Counted from the stretch's first letter, positions 18,701 through 27,658 are shown. The stretch is 64,000 bases of DNA from an uncultured Lutibacter sp. (GCF_947493565.1 NZ_CANLRG010000012.1:1-64000); one strand, 5' to 3'. The notes: generated from the letters alone by a model not told the origin. A program made the numbers and translations.

Positions 18701-19532
18701 CCCAAAAAGTATCTCCTTCATCTACTCCATAAATATTTTTCATTGAGTATTTTAATGCCGTAGCATAACCTCCTGTATCTCGTAAAATTCCTTTTGGTTT
18801 TCCTGTTGTACCTGAAGTATATAAAATGTATAATGGATCGGTTGCATTCATTGCAACACATTCTACAGGTTTTGATTTTTTTACAAGTTTTTTATAACTA
18901 ATATAACGTTCTGTTTTTGGGTTTACTGCTCCTAAATTACGTTGATATACAATTACTTTTTCTGGCTTGTGTTGAGCTAATTTAATAGCTTCATCCACCA
19001 TAGGTTTATACGCAATTAACCGATCAACTTCCATTCCAGAAGTTGCTGTTATAATTGCTTTTGGTTTACAATCGTCTATTCTAATAGCCAATTCATGAGG
19101 AGCAAAACCACCAAAAACAACAGAATGTATGGCACCAATACGTGCACAAGCTAACATACTAAATGCTGCATGAGGAATCATTGGCATATATATAATAACG
19201 GTATCTCCTTTTTCTACACCTAAATCGCGAAGTCCGCCTGCCAAACGCTCCACTTTGCTTTTAACTTCATTATAAGTGTAGGTTACTTTTTGTTGAGTAA
19301 CTGGAGATTCATAAATAATGGCTTGTTGTTCTCCAAAACCATCTTCAACATGTTTGTCAACTGCTAAATAGCACATATTCAATTTTCCATCGGCAAACCA
19401 GCGATCAAAACCATTTTCATCTTTTGATAAAATAGTCGTTGGGTCTTTATACCATTTTAAGTTGCTTGCCTGTTTTTTCCAGAATTTTTCAGGATTTTCA
19501 ATACTGCTGTTGTAATGTTTTTGATAACTCAT
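15708..19532 (-). CDS. Fused propionyl-CoA synthetase (PrpE-like) and acetyl-CoA synthetase (Acs)
   Basis: One open frame of about 1274 residues carries two complete adenylate-forming acyl-CoA synthetases. The N-terminal half (about 1-630) looks PrpE-like: LYILYTSGTTGKPKGI, then WWQTESGWP, GRVDDVINVAGHRLST and catalytic GKILRKLLRN. The C-terminal half is Acs-like: LFILYTSGSTGKPKGM, WWQTETGG, GRVDDVVIVSGHNLGT and catalytic GKIMRRILRK. The join lies near base 17600, where the normal Acs N terminus (LQVDSFIKYYKSYQ) follows PrpE without a Met. Both halves keep their motifs, so both may work. I use ATG 19532, not the TTG at 19580. The neighbours are acetate-type symporter and sensor genes. Confidence 0.88.
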   Translation of the reverse strand: MSYQKHYNSSIENPEKFWKKQASNLKWYKDPTTILSKDENGFDRWFADGKLNMCYLAVDKHVEDGFGEQQAIIYESPVTQQKVTYTYNEVKSKVERLAGGLRDLGVEKGDTVIIYMPMIPHAAFSMLACARIGAIHSVVFGGFAPHELAIRIDDCKPKAIITATSGMEVDRLIAYKPMVDEAIKLAQHKPEKVIVYQRNLGAVNPKTERYISYKKLVKKSKPVECVAMNATDPLYILYTSGTTGKPKGILRDTGGYATALKYSMKNIYGVDEGDTFWAASDVGWVVGHSYIVYGPLLNRNTTIVFEGKPIKTPDASTFWRIISENKVKAMFTAPTAIRAIKKEDPDGELLKMYDLSCLKYQFLAGERCDAATLNWLENQLNIPVIDHWWQTESGWPMLSNMMGVEALPVKSGSAGKAVGGYDIQILNSEGKQLEPNQEGFVAVKLPLPPGTLLNIWGNTERFVDGYLKRFDGYYFSGDGGYKDEDGYVYITGRVDDVINVAGHRLSTAEMEEVVSSNPSVAECAVFGIQNELKGQVPLALVVLKSGDYVSSFELEYNIVQEVRKQIGPVASLKKVLIVKRLPKTRSGKILRKLLRNIADGVEYTIPSTIDDPEIVSEITHELKLHKIGIYEHATEEEKQTLDDLQVDSFIKYYKSYQHSVNDPEGFWAQIAETFTWRKKWDKIVEYDWETPKFEWFKGAKLNITENCLDRHLDKRGDDLAIIWEPNDPNEANRTFTYRELHAEVSKFSNVLKNNGVEKGDRVCVYMPMVPELAIAVLACARIGAVHSVVFAGFSSVALSTRINDAECKVILTTDGVYRGSKAVDLKGIVDEALESTPSIETSIVLNRINANITMKAGRDIWWHEELAKVSDICPAEEMDAEDMLFILYTSGSTGKPKGMVHTCAGYMIHTAYSFKNVFQYKHGDVYFCTADIGWITGHSYIVYGPLAAGATTLMFEGIPSYPDYGRFWEIVEKHQVNQFYTAPTAIRALAAQPNELIDKHDISSIKVLGTVGEPINEEAWHWYDEKIGKQKSPIVDTWWQTETGGIMISPLAGVTPAKPTFATRPLPGIQPCLVNENGEELNTNPAEGRLCVKYPWPSMARTIYGDHNRYKETYFTAFSGKYFTGDGSFRDLEGNYRITGRVDDVVIVSGHNLGTAPIENVINEHSNVVESAIVGYPHDIKGNALYAYVIVYETPENDDFLRHEINDLIARTIGPIAKLDKIQFVPGLPKTRSGKIMRRILRKIAENETSNLGDISTLLNPDVVQAIMDGSLVK

Positions 19533-19587
19533 ACTATTAATTTTTGATTGTGTACTTAGTTGCTTGTTTTCTAATTGCAATAAGCAT

Positions 19588-19956
19588 TTATTTTTTAGTT
19601 AATAATGTTTTTACTTCTTTTACTAGTTTTTTTGTTGAAAAAGGTTTAGACAGGTATTTATCTGCCCCTAATTGTAATCCTAATTCAACATCTGATATTT
19701 TATTTTTGGCTGAAAGAAAAATTACTTTTATTTCTTTTAGTTTTTCATTGGATTTTAAATAATTTAGTACCTGATAACCATCTACATTAGGCATCATAAT
19801 ATCTAACAAAATAATATCTGGTATAGTAGTTTCAGCTATTTCAATTGCCTCTTCACCATCACGTGCAATAAAAACTTCAAAATTTTCTTTTTTAAAAATG
19901 TACTCTAATGACATTACTATGTTGGGTTCGTCATCTACTATTAATATTTTTCTCAT
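19588..19956 (-). CDS. Single-domain response regulator
   Basis: A 122-residue protein that is one receiver (REC) domain without an output domain: ILIVDDEPN acidic pocket, DIILLDIMMP phospho-acceptor Asp near residue 53, the SAKNK switch residue and the GADKYLSKPF lysine. Its stop-to-start spacing behind the transporter-sensor kinase is a single base, so the pair forms one transcript and the kinase is its likely donor. It sits between the kinase and the acyl-CoA synthetase fusion and probably links solute sensing to acetate/propionate use. Confidence 0.9.
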   Translation of the reverse strand: MRKILIVDDEPNIVMSLEYIFKKENFEVFIARDGEEAIEIAETTIPDIILLDIMMPNVDGYQVLNYLKSNEKLKEIKVIFLSAKNKISDVELGLQLGADKYLSKPFSTKKLVKEVKTLLTKK

Positions 19957-19957
19957 G

Positions 19958-22588
19958 TTAATTAGAATTTAAGGGTAATGTAAATGTTAATCTTGCTCCG
20001 TTAGGCTTGATATTTTCTGCCCAAATTTTACCATTATGACTTTCAATAATTTGTTTACTAATAGCCAACCCCAATCCCGTACCCTCAGGTTTAACCACAG
20101 TTTGATTTTTTGATTGGTAAAATTTATTAAATATCAAATCCAACTCATCTTGAGGTATTCCCTTTCCATTATCTTCAACAGAAATTTCAATTTTATTTTC
20201 ATTTATGTATGTAAAAATTGCTACGGCTCCATTTTCTTCATTTGAGAACTTGATAGCATTGGATAAGAGGTTTAATATAACTTGTTGTATTCGATCTTCA
20301 TCATATAATAATGTTGTATTTTTTACCCCTTCTTCATTAATTTTTACTCCTTTTTTAAATGCTAATTGTTGAACAGCATCAATTGATTTTTGGATGGTTG
20401 TTTCAATTGAATTTTTATTTAAGTTTAATTTTTGTTTTCCAGTTGCCAACTTTTCTAAATCTAAAATATTATTAATCAACCTACTTACACGATCACTTTC
20501 ACTTACTATACTTGTTAAAAATTTATTTTTAGTAGTAGTATCAATTTCTTCATCGTCTAACAAAATTTCAGAAAGTGCTCTAATTGAAGTTATTGGAGTT
20601 TTTAATTCGTGTGCTACTGTATCTAAAAATTCGTCTTTTTGTTTGTCTCTTTCTTTAAGTTCTTTATTAGATGCTTTCGCTTTTTGAGTTTCATCTAAAA
20701 TATTTAAAACTTCTGGCAAACTAATTTCTTCTTCTTTTACTACTGATGAAATTAAAATTCTTGAAGAAGCACTTCCAATACTTCCTGTCAATAATTTTTC
20801 AGAAAAATTTACCAACCTAGCATCTGCATATTGAATATTTTTATTCAAATTATGCTTCATATAAAATAAATTTAATGCTCTTTCGGTTCTTTTATCACCT
20901 AAAAAACGAGTTAACACCTTCTTAATATCTTTAACATACGCTTCTCCTTTCCATACATACGCATCTTCATGCATTGAAGCATATTTATTACTATCAACAA
21001 ACATTTCAGCAAAATTTCGTTCTCTATAACTTCCTTTTATTGCAACTGAAATAGCTGCATAAATTAAAAAGTTAAAAAATAGACTCCAAAAAAAAGCATG
21101 AGGTACAGGATCAAAAATTTGCAATCCAAAAAGCTGATACGGTTTTAATATGTTACTACCAAATAAACCTTCATTAATTAATGATGTTGAAATTAATTGA
21201 GAGTCTATTGTAAATGGAATTACTAAAGTGTAAATAGTAATTATAACACCTGCAATAATTCCATAAATGGCTCCTTTTGAAGAACCTCTTCGCCAAAATA
21301 AACCTCCAAAAAATGAGGGTGCCAACTGTGCTATTAACACAAATGAGATTAAGCCAATAGAAACCAGAGACCTATCTAACGTAAAAAATTTATAAAAAAA
21401 GTACGCAACAATAATTAATGAAAAAATAGCTAAACGTCTAATTGTTTTAATAGATTCCGTATTCTCTTCCGATTCACCTTCACTATATTTTCTTAAAAAA
21501 CCATAAGGAATTATCAAGTTATTACTTAACATAGTTGAAAGTGCCAATGTTGAAACTACTACCATTGATATTGCCGCAGAAAAACCTCCTAAAAAAACTA
21601 ATAAGGCTAAAAATTCGTGATTATTATTTAAGGGCAGTAATAAACTAAATAAATCTGCATCTACTTGTTGGTTCTCAAAAACTACTTTTCCTCCCCAAGC
21701 AATAAATACTACAAAAACATTAAATAATAATAAGTACAAGGGAAACAGCCAAGTTACTTTTTTTAAATATTTTTCGCGTTCATTTTCAACTACTGTAACC
21801 TGAAATTGTCTTGGTAATAACATAATGGCTATCATTGATAAAATGCTTAACAAAAACCAATTAAACCCACCTTCAACACCATTTATTGTTTGCTGAATTT
21901 CAAAATTTGGCAATTTTGAAACCTTACTATAAATATCTGTTGGACCATTAAATAAATAAAAAGTAACATACAAACCTATTATTAAAAAGAACACCAATTT
22001 TATAATAGATTCTAAAGCTACAGCAGTAATAATTCCTTTATGTCGTTCCGTTGCATCGGTATGTTGTGTACCAAAAAATGCTGCAAAAATGGCCAACAAA
22101 ATGGCTATATAGAAAGTGGTATCATTAATAATAGAGTTTCCTATAATATGGTGCTTAGTTATTACATTAAATGTTTCAGAAATAGCCTTTAATTGTAAAG
22201 AAATATAAGGTACGATAGCTAAAACGCACACAAAAGTGATTAACGCTCCTAAAAAGCGATTATTTCCATAACGCAAAGAAACAAAATCAGCTATTGAAGA
22301 TATTTTATTGATTTTTGAAATCCTAATAACCTTTCTCATTAAAATAATCCAAACAGGAATAATAATAACAGGTCCTAAGTAAATTGTTAAAAAAGTTAAT
22401 CCCGAAGTTGCAGCCAATCCTACACTTCCAAAGTAGGTCCAGGCTGTACAATAAACAGCTAAAGAAAGCGTGTAAATATAAGGATTGTTTACCCATTTGC
22501 TTTTTGAGTTTTTTTCAGCCCAAAATGCTACATAAAATATGACAGCTAAATAAACAACAATAATTAAAATAACTAAAAGACTACTCAT
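19958..22588 (-). CDS. Sodium:solute symporter-type sensor histidine kinase (CbrA-like)
   Basis: An 876-residue protein. The first about 510 residues form a 12-13 helix sodium:solute symporter domain (TAWTYFGSVGLAATSGL, LPRQFQVTVVENE). A linker with a STAC/PAS-like part follows, then HisKA (DTVAHELKTPITSIRALSE, phospho-acceptor His near 645) and HATPase (NLLSNAIKFSNEE, EDNGKGIP, EGTGLGLAISK). CbrA-type kinases couple transport or solute binding to phosphorylation. Its start overlaps the 64-residue membrane gene by 8 bases, and the response regulator follows at once. Confidence 0.9.
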   Translation of the reverse strand: MSSLLVILIIVVYLAVIFYVAFWAEKNSKSKWVNNPYIYTLSLAVYCTAWTYFGSVGLAATSGLTFLTIYLGPVIIIPVWIILMRKVIRISKINKISSIADFVSLRYGNNRFLGALITFVCVLAIVPYISLQLKAISETFNVITKHHIIGNSIINDTTFYIAILLAIFAAFFGTQHTDATERHKGIITAVALESIIKLVFFLIIGLYVTFYLFNGPTDIYSKVSKLPNFEIQQTINGVEGGFNWFLLSILSMIAIMLLPRQFQVTVVENEREKYLKKVTWLFPLYLLLFNVFVVFIAWGGKVVFENQQVDADLFSLLLPLNNNHEFLALLVFLGGFSAAISMVVVSTLALSTMLSNNLIIPYGFLRKYSEGESEENTESIKTIRRLAIFSLIIVAYFFYKFFTLDRSLVSIGLISFVLIAQLAPSFFGGLFWRRGSSKGAIYGIIAGVIITIYTLVIPFTIDSQLISTSLINEGLFGSNILKPYQLFGLQIFDPVPHAFFWSLFFNFLIYAAISVAIKGSYRERNFAEMFVDSNKYASMHEDAYVWKGEAYVKDIKKVLTRFLGDKRTERALNLFYMKHNLNKNIQYADARLVNFSEKLLTGSIGSASSRILISSVVKEEEISLPEVLNILDETQKAKASNKELKERDKQKDEFLDTVAHELKTPITSIRALSEILLDDEEIDTTTKNKFLTSIVSESDRVSRLINNILDLEKLATGKQKLNLNKNSIETTIQKSIDAVQQLAFKKGVKINEEGVKNTTLLYDEDRIQQVILNLLSNAIKFSNEENGAVAIFTYINENKIEISVEDNGKGIPQDELDLIFNKFYQSKNQTVVKPEGTGLGLAISKQIIESHNGKIWAENIKPNGARLTFTLPLNSN

Positions 22589-22775
22589 AATACTTTTTTA
22601 AAATACTATAGGAAATTATAATACTTATAATCCATACCATAAAAATGTAAAAGTAAATTAGTGGAAACCCTAATATGGTAGCTCCACTATTAAATATTAA
22701 AAGTATAGGTATGTTAAATAAACATACTAACAATACCGTTAAAACAATTAATTTTTGTTGGTGTCTTTTTTTCAA
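22581..22775 (-). CDS. Small two-helix membrane protein (DUF3311-like)
   Basis: A 64-residue protein with two hydrophobic helices (about 9-29 and 36-57) after a basic KKRHQQK N terminus. Size, topology and its overlap with the start of a sodium:solute symporter-domain kinase suggest the small partner subunits (DUF3311/DUF485-like) that accompany SSS transporters. The family call is by context more than by sequence. It heads the kinase-regulator transcript, which begins just after the terminator behind the symporter gene. Confidence 0.6.
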   Translation of the reverse strand: MKKRHQQKLIVLTVLLVCLFNIPILLIFNSGATILGFPLIYFYIFMVWIISIIISYSILKKYYE

Positions 22776-22805
22776 TTGATTAAAAAATTAGCTTTAAATA
22801 TAACA

Positions 22806-22839
22806 AAAACAGCACTATTAAAAATAATAATGCTGTTTT
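22806..22839 (-). terminator. Intrinsic terminator after the symporter operon
   Basis: Imperfect inverted repeat AAAACAGCA...TGCTGTTTT with an internal TATTA/TAATA stem and T-rich flank on the minus strand, between the symporter stop (22853) and the kinase operon start. Confidence 0.7.
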
Positions 22840-22852
22840 AACTAACTATTTA

Positions 22853-24559
22853 TTAGTGAGAACTAGCTTCTCCTGCTCCAGATGGAATTCTAATATCCTC
22901 AACAATGTCTTGTACATTTTGTGGTGGAGCTACTGTAATTCTTGAAACGACAATAGATACAATGAAGTTTACAATCATTGCCACTGTTCCAAAACCTTCT
23001 GGTGAAATTCCAAACCACCAGCTTTCTTTCAACCCAGCAACCGCTTCTTTTCCTCCATCAAAAATTCCAAATTTAAACTTTAGCATATAAAATAACATTA
23101 GCGCTAACCCAACAATCATCCCTGTTATTGCTCCTTCTTTATTCATACGTTTATCAAAAATACCTAACAAAATTGCTGGAAAAAATGATGCTGCAGCTAA
23201 ACCAAATGCCAAAGCTACAACGGCGGCCACAAAACCAGGTGGATTAATACCAAAATAACCTGCTATACAAACTGCTATAAAGGCACTAAAACGAGCTGCT
23301 ACTAACTCTCCTTTTTCAGAGATGTCTGGCTTGATAATTTTCTTAAATAAATCATGAGAGATTGACGAAGCAATTACCAATAATAAACCCGCGGCTGTTG
23401 ATAATGCAGCAGCCAATCCTCCTGCTCCAACTAATGCTACTACCCAGTTAGGTAATTTTGCTATTTCTGGATTTGCCAACACCATAATATCTCTATCAAT
23501 CACCAATTCATTTACTTCATTGTCTGCGACATATTGAACCACTCCATCTCCATTTTTATCATCAAACTTAAGTAAGCCTGTCTTTTCCCAATTTCCAAAC
23601 CATTCTGGTAATTCTTCATATTTAGTATTACTTACTGTTTCAATTAAATTGGTTCTTGCAAAAACTGCTACTGCAGGTACTGTTGTATAAAGTATCGCAA
23701 TAAATAATAATGCCCAACCAGCTGAAACTCTTGCATCTTTTACCTTAGGTACCGTAAAAAAACGCACAATTACGTGTGGTAATCCTGCTGTACCTACCAT
23801 TAAAGCTACTGTAATTGCAAAAACATCTATCATACTTTTGCTTCCAGAAGTATATTCATTAAAGCCTAACTCTCGCTGTAAACCATCTAACTTATCTAGT
23901 AAATAAATTCCATCTTCACCTGAACCTCCAAACCCTAATTGTGGAATTGGATTTCCTGTCATTTGAAAAGAAATAAAAATTGCGGGTACCATAAATGCAA
24001 ATATTAGTACACAATATTGAGCAACTTGGGTATAAGTAATTCCTTTCATTCCACCCAAAACTGCATAAAAAAGTACAATTGCCATACCTATATAAACTCC
24101 TGTGTTGATATCTACTTCTAAATAACGAGAAAAAACAATACCTACACCTCTCATTTGTCCTGCTACGTATGTAAACGAAACTATTAAAGCTGCTATAACA
24201 GCTACAATACGTGCTGTATTTGAGTAATATCTGTCACCTATAAAATCTGGTACCGTAAATTTTCCAAATTTTCTTAAATAAGGTGCTAATAAAAGTGCTA
24301 ATAACACATAACCTCCTGTCCATCCCATAAGATAAACTGATCCGTCATATCCTGTAAATGAAACGATTCCTGCTAGCGATATAAATGATGCTGCTGACAT
24401 CCAGTCTGCAGCTGTAGCCATACCATTCATTATTGGTGGAACTCCTCCGCCTGCTACATAAAATTCTTTTGAAGACCCTGCTCTTGCCCAAATTGCAATT
24501 CCAATATAAATTGCAAAAGTGATTCCAACAAGTATCCAAGTCCAAGTTAATATTCCCAT
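22853..24559 (-). CDS. Sodium:solute symporter (acetate-permease-like)
   Basis: A 568-residue inner-membrane protein with about 13 helices and SSS-family hallmarks: GGVPPIMNGMATAADWMSAA near residue 37 and GLPHVIVRFFTVPKVKDARVS near 260. It resembles the VC_2705-type branch that pairs with DUF4212 subunits and is thought to take up acetate or other short organic acids with sodium. An inserted soluble segment near residues 310-360 contains a DKNGDGVVQYV stretch resembling a calcium-binding loop. The DUF4212 gene lies 23 bases upstream. Substrate inferred from the acyl-CoA synthetase nearby. Confidence 0.88.
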   Translation of the reverse strand: MGILTWTWILVGITFAIYIGIAIWARAGSSKEFYVAGGGVPPIMNGMATAADWMSAASFISLAGIVSFTGYDGSVYLMGWTGGYVLLALLLAPYLRKFGKFTVPDFIGDRYYSNTARIVAVIAALIVSFTYVAGQMRGVGIVFSRYLEVDINTGVYIGMAIVLFYAVLGGMKGITYTQVAQYCVLIFAFMVPAIFISFQMTGNPIPQLGFGGSGEDGIYLLDKLDGLQRELGFNEYTSGSKSMIDVFAITVALMVGTAGLPHVIVRFFTVPKVKDARVSAGWALLFIAILYTTVPAVAVFARTNLIETVSNTKYEELPEWFGNWEKTGLLKFDDKNGDGVVQYVADNEVNELVIDRDIMVLANPEIAKLPNWVVALVGAGGLAAALSTAAGLLLVIASSISHDLFKKIIKPDISEKGELVAARFSAFIAVCIAGYFGINPPGFVAAVVALAFGLAAASFFPAILLGIFDKRMNKEGAITGMIVGLALMLFYMLKFKFGIFDGGKEAVAGLKESWWFGISPEGFGTVAMIVNFIVSIVVSRITVAPPQNVQDIVEDIRIPSGAGEASSH

Positions 24560-24582
24560 GATTTAATTTTTTATACGATTAA

Positions 24583-24837
24583 TTATTCATCAACTCCATA
24601 TTTTTTATCTAGTTTATTCATCAATTTTACATAGACGAATATTAAGATAACAAACACGTACATTGAACCTTGTTGCGCAAACCAAAAACCAAGTTTAAAT
24701 CCTCCCAGTTTAATGGTATTTAACTGATCTACTAATAAAATTCCAAACACATAGGAAACTAAAAACCATATACTTAACAAAATTGCTAAATAACCAAGGT
24801 TTTCTTTCCAATATGCTTTCATATCTTTTTTTGACAT
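24583..24837 (-). CDS. DUF4212 small symporter subunit
   Basis: An 84-residue protein with two membrane helices (about 15-37 and 49-70). It has the DUF4212 features AYWKENLGYLAILLSIWF and GFWFAQQGSMYVFVILIFVYV. DUF4212 proteins accompany one branch of sodium:solute symporters. It lies directly upstream of that symporter and 11 bases after the porin gene, in one operon. Confidence 0.88.
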   Translation of the reverse strand: MSKKDMKAYWKENLGYLAILLSIWFLVSYVFGILLVDQLNTIKLGGFKLGFWFAQQGSMYVFVILIFVYVKLMNKLDKKYGVDE

Positions 24838-24848
24838 AGTGGTAAGTT

Positions 24849-26027
24849 TTAAAATTTATATATTGCTGTAGTTAGTAATCTAAAATTATTTACGGCATCA
24901 ACACCTGTGGTGTTTATATCGCCGTTTCCGTCAATTGATCCGTATTGAGCATTTGTAAATTCTCCTTCAACACCTATTTTTAAATTGCCTGACTTCCATC
25001 CAATTCTAGGTGAAATTCTAAATGCACTTTCAACTCCACTGCCTAAAAATCCATTAACGTAATTAATAGCTTCTCCAAATCCATCATTTTTAGTATAACC
25101 TCCAAACAATCCCCACTCCATGGTTTCAGAAAAATCACCTTGAAATTCTGTCCATATGGATAATGTGTTATTATTTACATAATCTCCATTTGCCAAACCA
25201 AATCCTCCTACTTGTAAAACATCTGTCATATTTTGACCATAAATAACTTCGGCTTTCCAAGTAGCATCTCCCAATTTTGTTCTAAAATACCCTATAAAAG
25301 CAGTACTTGTTAAATTATCTTCCCCCAATTGTGGTCTTGAATTTTTCAAATTAAATCCGACACCTCCTAAAGTTTCAGTTGCTTTTCCAAATTGTAATTG
25401 AGCGTGTACTTGAGGAATTCCAGATTGACTAACACTTGCTCCTCTAGTTTTAAAATCTCTTTCAGTAAATAAAACTCCAATAAATTTAACGGTTCCTTTA
25501 GTTGTAATTCTTAATTGTGGGTTTCTAGAAAAAGGTTGAAAAGGAACTCCTGTATTGAATGAATATACCCCAGGAAAAACTGCAGTTACAAACATAGGAT
25601 GCCAATATTGCCCCATTAAAATTTCAAGATTCTCATTTGATAGTTTAACAAATGCATGTCTCAGTCTAAATTCTCCCGTTGATCCGTCTGAGTTTCCAAA
25701 AAAAGCTGCTTCTATAACTCCTGAGGTTTTCATCCCAAAGAAATCAGGACCTGTGATAGCTCCTTTTAACCTGGACTGAATCGCCAAAATATTAAAATTT
25801 GCTTGATTATTAATATCTTCTCCATTAACCATATTTACCGAAGTAGGTAAAATATTAAAGTGACCTTCTCGGGCATTTACAACCTGACGTGTGTCATACA
25901 TAAAATCTGCCTTTACAAAGCCACTCCAATTTATTCCGATTTTTTTATCAGCATTTCCAGATTGACTATAGCTGAGTGATGCTAATCCCATAAATGCAAT
26001 TAACAAAATTGAAAATTTGTTTTTCAT
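24849..26027 (-). CDS. Outer-membrane porin-like protein
   Basis: From the ATG at 26027 this is a 392-residue protein with a clear signal peptide (MKNKFSILLIAFMGLASLSYSQ). The remainder is rich in alternating aromatic/polar beta-strand stretches and ends in a terminal Phe (LLTTAIYKF), as outer-membrane barrels do. The frame extends 15 codons further up, but the signal peptide fixes the start. It lies first in the operon with DUF4212 and the symporter, so it probably lets the same substrate through the outer membrane. It resembles DcaP-like/alginate-type porins; the subfamily is uncertain. Confidence 0.75.
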   Translation of the reverse strand: MKNKFSILLIAFMGLASLSYSQSGNADKKIGINWSGFVKADFMYDTRQVVNAREGHFNILPTSVNMVNGEDINNQANFNILAIQSRLKGAITGPDFFGMKTSGVIEAAFFGNSDGSTGEFRLRHAFVKLSNENLEILMGQYWHPMFVTAVFPGVYSFNTGVPFQPFSRNPQLRITTKGTVKFIGVLFTERDFKTRGASVSQSGIPQVHAQLQFGKATETLGGVGFNLKNSRPQLGEDNLTSTAFIGYFRTKLGDATWKAEVIYGQNMTDVLQVGGFGLANGDYVNNNTLSIWTEFQGDFSETMEWGLFGGYTKNDGFGEAINYVNGFLGSGVESAFRISPRIGWKSGNLKIGVEGEFTNAQYGSIDGNGDINTTGVDAVNNFRLLTTAIYKF

Positions 26028-26145
26028 AAAATAAAGTTGGTTAGTTAATAAATATTTTGTTAAAATGTTCATTTTTAACCATTACAATATGAAAATAATA
26101 ATGCTTGAAGCTAAATTTAATATAGATTTTTGTAAATTAGTATAG

Positions 26146-26565
26146 TTATTCTTTAAATCGCTCCCACCGAATTAACATAAACTTGTCTCCTAGCTCAGTA
26201 ACAATAACACCTGCACCAATTAAATTTTTATTCTCAGAAAAATACTTGGCTAGTTCTTGAGCGTTTAAAATTTTATACGTAGAATGATATTCAAAACTAT
26301 AAGGTCGTTTGATATTGTACTTTTTTACCCAGTTTATGATACTCACATGTGAAACCCCTAGTATGCGTTCAATTTCACGATAACTTAACCCTTCTAAATA
26401 TAACTGCAATGCCTTATTTACATAATAGGAATCTATTTGCTTTCCCATTTTATTTACTGTAAAATAATAGTTGCATTTTTTACACTTATACCGTTGTCTT
26501 TTTTTTACAACACCGCTTTTAACATACTCATTTGAGCCACAGTTTGGGCAAAAATCTACTTTCAT
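26146..26565 (-). CDS. Zinc-ribbon / HTH protein, IS1-InsA-like
   Basis: From ATG 26565 this 139-residue protein has a zinc ribbon (CPNCGSNEYVKSG...YKCKKCNYYF) and a helix-turn-helix (LQLYLEGLSYREIERILGVSH), the architecture of the N-terminal part of IS1/IS1595-type transposases (InsA). No catalytic transposase domain and no terminal inverted repeats are found around it. It is either a solo InsA-like remnant or, more likely given its intact frame upstream of the porin-symporter operon, a domesticated regulator. The C-terminal 40 residues (GAGVIVTELGDKFMLIRWE) are not transposase-like. Confidence 0.7.
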   Translation of the reverse strand: MKVDFCPNCGSNEYVKSGVVKKRQRYKCKKCNYYFTVNKMGKQIDSYYVNKALQLYLEGLSYREIERILGVSHVSIINWVKKYNIKRPYSFEYHSTYKILNAQELAKYFSENKNLIGAGVIVTELGDKFMLIRWERFKE

Positions 26566-26706
26566 ATATATAAATTTTGCATAAATATACCTTTTTAGCA
26601 TAAAAATTCAAAATAAAACAAGTAATACAATTAAAGTCTTCTATTTTTTCTAACATTTTAAAAATTTGCATGTAATCACAATTACTTTATCAAAAGGTAT
26701 TTTGTC

Positions 26707-26714
26707 TATTTTTG
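26707..26714 (+). promoter_or_regulatory. -7 box of TSUP permease gene
   Basis: TATTTTTG, an exact TAnnTTTG match, 19 bases before the ATG at 26734. No convincing -33 element was found. Confidence 0.4.
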
Positions 26715-26733
26715 TTAACTTAAAAATCATTTT

Positions 26734-27519
26734 ATGATAACTCTTCAAACCGTAATAGAAACCATTAGCTTTAACTGGGAAATAATAACACTCTTCTTTT
26801 TGATAGCTATTTTATACTCCTCTGTTGGTTTTGGAGGTGGTTCAAGTTATTTAGCCGTACTAGCATTATCATCATTAGCATTTACACAATTAAGAGCAAT
26901 TGCTTTGCTATGTAATATAGTGGTGGTTACAGGGAGTACCTATATTTATATACAAAATAAACTTTTCAATTGGAAAAAAATTATCCCTTTAGTACTTGCA
27001 AGTATACCTATGGCTTTTATTGGAGGGTACTTAAAAATTAGTCAAACTTTTTTTTTCATTCTTTTAGGTATTACATTATTAGTTGCTGCAATTTTTATGT
27101 GGACATCTAAATACATTACCAAAAAAGGAAACCATCTTCATTTTAAAAAATCAATTAGTAAAGATATATCTTATGGCAGTGGTATTGGTTTTATTTCAGG
27201 AATGGTAGGTATAGGAGGTGGTATTTTTTTAGCTCCCTTATTACATCTTACAAAGTGGGATACTCCAAAACGCATTGCAGCAACTTCAAGTTTTTTTATT
27301 TTAGTGAATTCTATTGCTGGATTATTTGGTCAATATTTAAATCCCAATTTCTCTATAGAACCAATAATTACTATTATTTTAATGTTTACAGTGTTTGTAG
27401 GGGGTCAAATTGGATCTAGATTGAGTGTAAAATTAATATCTCCAACACTCCTTAAAAAAGCCACTGCAATTTTAATTGCATTTGTAGCTTTAAGAATTTT
27501 ATGGAAACATTTGCTGTAA
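26734..27519 (+). CDS. TauE/SafE (TSUP) family permease
   Basis: A 261-residue inner-membrane protein with about eight helices and two similar halves, each with a glycine-rich entry: SSVGFGGGSSYLAVLAL near residue 29 and SGMVGIGGGIFLAPLLH near 154. TSUP permeases export sulphite, sulphoacetate or related anions. There is no linked sulphur gene, so the substrate is open. It is a monocistronic gene between the InsA-like gene and gltB. Confidence 0.82.
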   Translation: MITLQTVIETISFNWEIITLFFLIAILYSSVGFGGGSSYLAVLALSSLAFTQLRAIALLCNIVVVTGSTYIYIQNKLFNWKKIIPLVLASIPMAFIGGYLKISQTFFFILLGITLLVAAIFMWTSKYITKKGNHLHFKKSISKDISYGSGIGFISGMVGIGGGIFLAPLLHLTKWDTPKRIAATSSFFILVNSIAGLFGQYLNPNFSIEPIITIILMFTVFVGGQIGSRLSVKLISPTLLKKATAILIAFVALRILWKHLL

Positions 27520-27658
27520 ACTATCACTTTACTAATTAAATAAATCATAAAAAAAATCTATATTTTTTCATATTTGATTATTTTCAATACTTTAATTATT
27601 TATTTGAGATAATTACAACGTTTTCGTAGTTTTTAAAAATTATATTTAATAATTTATC

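Noticed and set aside
19533-19580. TTG start for the PrpE-Acs fusion
   Set aside because: The added residues (MQLENKQLSTQSKINS) do not look like PrpE, whereas ATG 19532 gives a normal N terminus.
26146-26565. A complete IS1-type insertion sequence
   Set aside because: No catalytic DDE-domain gene, no terminal inverted repeats and no target duplication are visible.
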